Translations under genes and position numbers: made by a program
Notes under the pieces: generated by a model
What the model saw: only the letters and a program-made list of their open reading frames with translations
Databases searched by the model: none
Told to the model about the DNA's origin: nothing
Source of the DNA: an uncultured Rhodanobacteraceae bacterium
GTDB lineage: Bacteria > Pseudomonadota > Gammaproteobacteria > Xanthomonadales > Ahniellaceae
DNA: 7,155 nucleotides
Assembly: GCA_937873105.1 (NCBI GenBank)
Contig: CALMWD010000370.1
Location: 1-7,155, forward strand
Reading direction: 5' to 3'
In this document: positions 6,471-7,155 of the stretch, piece by piece
How the letters are laid out: every line of letters starts with the position of its first letter
How positions within the stretch are numbered: the stretch's first letter is position 1

Positions 6471-6484
6471 CCCGCCACGGCGGG
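6471..6484 (+). repeat. Small GC hairpin 4 nt after the tgpA internal stop
   Basis: CCCGCC (6471-6476) and GGCGGG (6479-6484) are perfect complements. As RNA this would be a 5-bp stem with a CACG loop. It begins right after the TGA and four following bases. No T-run follows, so it is not a terminator. Chance occurrence is quite possible at this base composition. Confidence 0.35.
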
Positions 6485-6496
6485 AACCACCAGGCC

Positions 6497-7155
6497 GTGA
6501 TCGACGAGGCGCTGGCGCTGTTCAATCGCGAATTCATGTACACGCTGGAGCCGCCGCCGCTGGCGCGCGAGATCGTCGACGACTTCCTGTTCAACACCAA
6601 GGCGGGGTATTGCGAGTATTACGCGTCGAGCTTCGTGTTCCTGATGCGCGCTGCCGGCATTCCGGCCCGCATCGTCACCGGTTACCAGGGCGGCATGTAC
6701 AACGGGGCCGGCGGCTACTGGATCGTGCGCAACTCTGACGCCCACGCCTGGTCCGAAGTCTGGCTGGACGGGCAAGGCTGGGTGCGCGTCGATCCGACGG
6801 CGGCGGTCGCGCCCGAGCGCATCGACCGCGGCAGCCTGGCCGCGGCCATGCCGGAAGCGGCGCGCTGGTACAGCGAAGGCTGGGGCCTGGAATGGCGCAA
6901 CCGCTTCGACCTGATCGCCCGCTACTGGCGCAAGGCCGTGATCGAATTCGATGCGGTGCGCCAACGCAACCTGCTGCAACAGGTCGGACTCGAGGACATG
7001 AGTTGGCAGGCCCTGGGCGGCGGACTGCTGGTGTTCGGCGCGATCGCCCTGGCGCTCGGGGCCTGGCTGAGCCTGCGCGGGCTCGACACCGCCACGCGCG
7101 ATCCGTTGGTGCTCGCCTATCGTCGATTCAACACGCGCCTCGCCCGCGCCGGCGT
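6497..7155 (+). CDS. C-terminal TgpA fragment: transglutaminase core, start uncertain, runs off the window
   Basis: The frame stays open from just after the TGA to the right edge and encodes the Cys414-His458-Asp474 triad (numbering of the whole reading), with spacing 44 and 16 residues. The first possible start after the stop is GTG at 6497, preceded only by a weak CCAGG. The first ATG is at 6536 and has no Shine-Dalgarno. If translated alone, the product would lack the leading membrane helices needed to place this domain in the periplasm, so independent expression is doubtful. The entry marks intact coding sequence, not a confident separate gene. Confidence 0.35.
   Translation, partial: MIDEALALFNREFMYTLEPPPLAREIVDDFLFNTKAGYCEYYASSFVFLMRAAGIPARIVTGYQGGMYNGAGGYWIVRNSDAHAWSEVWLDGQGWVRVDPTAAVAPERIDRGSLAAAMPEAARWYSEGWGLEWRNRFDLIARYWRKAVIEFDAVRQRNLLQQVGLEDMSWQALGGGLLVFGAIALALGAWLSLRGLDTATRDPLVLAYRRFNTRLARAG

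Larger units (their letters stand above)
5372..7155 (+). pseudogene. tgpA: tgpA (DUF3488 transglutaminase) interrupted by an in-frame TGA, 3' end off the window
   Basis: Reading from 5372 gives a full TgpA-like protein except that codon 365 (6464-6466) is TGA. Upstream, residues 10-187 contain six or seven membrane helices (DUF3488), followed by a periplasmic domain with YWRGPVLWTFNGEEW (242-256). Downstream, in the same frame, lies the transglutaminase core: FNTKAGYCEYYASSF with Cys414, then GIPARIVTGYQGG, SDAHAWSEVW with His458, and VRVDPTAAV with Asp474. A last membrane helix (about 548-568) and the start of the DUF4129-like tail (DPLVLAYRRF) follow. Homologues usually read ALA-x-x-WRA at the stop position, and here ELAAA-stop-RARHG fits exactly one TGG to TGA change. 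No frameshift is needed, and 229 further codons stay open. Truncation before the active site would abolish activity. A sequencing error remains a serious alternative. Confidence 0.82.

Noticed and set aside
6464..6484. TGA plus downstream hairpin as a selenocysteine insertion site
   Set aside because: Family members carry Trp, not Cys, at this position. The stem is only 5-6 bp and does not resemble a bacterial SECIS, and the catalytic Cys at residue 414 is already present as TGC.
5785..6738. Alternative plus frame that bridges the tgpA stop
   Set aside because: It is Arg/Pro-rich and matches no family. The TgpA motifs on both sides of the TGA are in the original frame, so no frameshift or overprinted gene is needed.

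Overview
The window is high-GC, compact gammaproteobacterial chromosome, most like the Xanthomonadaceae/Lysobacteraceae or Rhodanobacteraceae. This rests on protein resemblance and on the conserved yceF/yceD neighbourhood, not on any marker gene. There is no tRNA, rRNA, CRISPR array, insertion sequence or phage gene. All six coding units whose ends are visible terminate in TGA, GC content looks even throughout, and no gap exceeds 123 bases.

Left part (1-1532): the start of yceD (DUF177, 23S rRNA accumulation protein) runs leftward out of the window, normally into rpmF and the fatty-acid genes. Its 123-base upstream region holds a good sigma-70-type promoter (TTGACT-17-TACCAT) placed so close to the ATG that the mRNA would be nearly leaderless. 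A nested perfect inverted repeat covers the -35 element. Rightward from the same region run a small membrane-anchored coiled-coil protein of unknown function and yceF (Maf family, 7-methyl-GTP pyrophosphatase), overlapping by ATGA. This is the enterobacterial yceF/yceD divergent pair with one extra gene inserted.

Middle (1533-3425, minus strand): a GT39/ArnT-like polytopic glycosyltransferase with an extra C-terminal beta-sandwich-like domain. Its stop codon abuts the yceF stop (TGATCA), so the two genes converge with no spacer.

Right part (3461-7155): a rightward operon of a MoxR AAA+ ATPase, a DUF58 protein and a TgpA-type membrane transglutaminase (DUF3488 plus transglutaminase core). The genes are spaced 1 nt apart and then overlap by ATGA, so they are probably translationally coupled. 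This trio is a widespread, poorly understood envelope system: MoxR is thought to act as a chaperone on the DUF58 partner, and TgpA places a Cys-His-Asp catalytic domain in the periplasm.

The main surprise is in tgpA. An in-frame TGA at 6464-6466 sits where a Trp (TGG) is expected, between the membrane half and the catalytic half. Reading continues in the same frame with the whole catalytic triad intact to the window end. The gene is either a fresh one-base nonsense pseudogene, a base-call error, or (least likely) a readthrough site. I found no clearly new defence or mobile system here.
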